Part shown: positions 6,751 through 7,035 of the stretch, one piece after another
Layout of the letters: every line of letters begins with the position of its first letter
How positions within the stretch are numbered: position 1 is the stretch's first letter
Assembly: GCA_014379815.1 (NCBI GenBank)
Contig: JACMLA010000868.1
Span: 1-7,035 of the forward strand
Source of the DNA: Bryobacteraceae bacterium
GTDB lineage: Bacteria; Acidobacteriota; Terriglobia; Bryobacterales; Bryobacteraceae
DNA: 7,035 bases
Direction of reading: 5' to 3'
The notes under the pieces: generated by a model
The model's input: the letters and a program-made list of their open reading frames with translations, nothing else
Databases searched by the model: none
Told to the model about the DNA's origin: nothing
Translations under genes and position numbers: made by a program

Positions 6751-7035
6751 ATGGCAGTCACCAGTACCGGCGCAGGCCTAGAAGGAATTATCGCCGCAGA
6801 GTCGAGCATCTGCTTCATCGATGGACAGGCTGGCGTCTTAAGCTACCAGGGATTTAACATCCACACACTGGCCGAGAATGCCACTTTTGAAGAGGTCATA
6901 TATCTCCTCTGGAATGGGCGGTTTCCTACAACGGCGGAACTGGACCAGCTAAAGTCGGCACTCGTTAGCTATCGGTCGATACCGCAGGAGATTGTCGCGT
7001 TTCTGAAGCTTGTGCCTCCGGCCGTGCCGATGCAC
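6751..7035 (+). CDS. Citrate synthase family protein (citrate or 2-methylcitrate synthase), N-terminal part
   Basis: The first 95 codons are present and the frame runs off the right edge. The N-terminus has the stretch GLEGIIAAESSICFIDG (9-25), then LSYQGFNIHTLAENATFEEV (30-49) and YLLWNGRFPT (51-60). This is the typical start of short type I citrate synthases, about 370-390 residues long, of the kind found in Gram-positives and Acidobacteria. The enzyme condenses acetyl-CoA with oxaloacetate at the head of the TCA cycle. The related 2-methylcitrate synthases use propionyl-CoA, and the catalytic His and Asp residues that follow lie outside the window, so the two cannot be separated here. A strong ribosome binding site and an extended -10 promoter precede the ATG. 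It is divergent from the E1 gene, whose pathway yields acetyl-CoA and propionyl-CoA, so a metabolic link is plausible. Confidence 0.93.
   Translation, partial: MAVTSTGAGLEGIIAAESSICFIDGQAGVLSYQGFNIHTLAENATFEEVIYLLWNGRFPTTAELDQLKSALVSYRSIPQEIVAFLKLVPPAVPMH

Overview
The window most likely comes from an acidobacterium, probably near Solibacteraceae/Bryobacterales. This is inferred from gene content, not from any marker gene. The clues are a Hanks-type kinase fused through one membrane helix to a PD40/TolB-like propeller, an E1 dehydrogenase with alpha and beta halves in one chain, a GH2 enzyme of a type common in soil Acidobacteria, and moderately high G+C. No mobile element, CRISPR array, tRNA, rRNA or phage signature was seen.

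Layout. Four genes lie head to tail on the minus strand, read from high to low coordinates. They are a fused 2-oxoacid dehydrogenase E1 alpha-beta protein (6497-4392), a glycoside hydrolase family 2 protein (4338-2473), a Ser/Thr kinase with a C-terminal propeller (2441-345), and an AI-2E/PerM-type membrane protein that starts at 334 and runs off the left edge. The gaps are 53, 31 and 10 bases, and no terminator or obvious internal promoter was seen, so an operon is plausible. On the other side of a 253-base divergent intergenic region, a plus-strand citrate synthase-family gene starts at 6751 and runs off the right edge.

The intergenic region (6498-6750) holds the clearest regulatory signals. 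These are a perfect extended -10 element (TGATATAAT, 6665-6673), a strong ribosome binding site and a 7-bp leader stem-loop in front of the citrate synthase gene. Two adjacent dyads (6578-6587 and 6589-6607) lie between the divergent genes.

Function. The E1 protein should decarboxylate a 2-oxo acid, by sequence a branched-chain one, and feed an acyl-CoA-producing complex whose E2 and E3 genes are not in the window. Citrate synthase (or 2-methylcitrate synthase) uses acetyl-CoA or propionyl-CoA, which are end products of branched-chain catabolism, so the divergent pair makes metabolic sense. The GH2 enzyme has no visible secretion signal and probably acts on small glycosides in the cytoplasm. 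The kinase is a membrane sensor-type protein. Its link to the metabolic genes is suggested only by position.

The most notable points are that the AI-2E-type protein lacks the N-terminal half of its family, that the E1 keeps the serine-containing loop phosphorylated in mammalian BCKDH and sits in the same gene string as a kinase, and that the intergenic region carries unexplained dyads. I do not see convincing evidence of a wholly new system.
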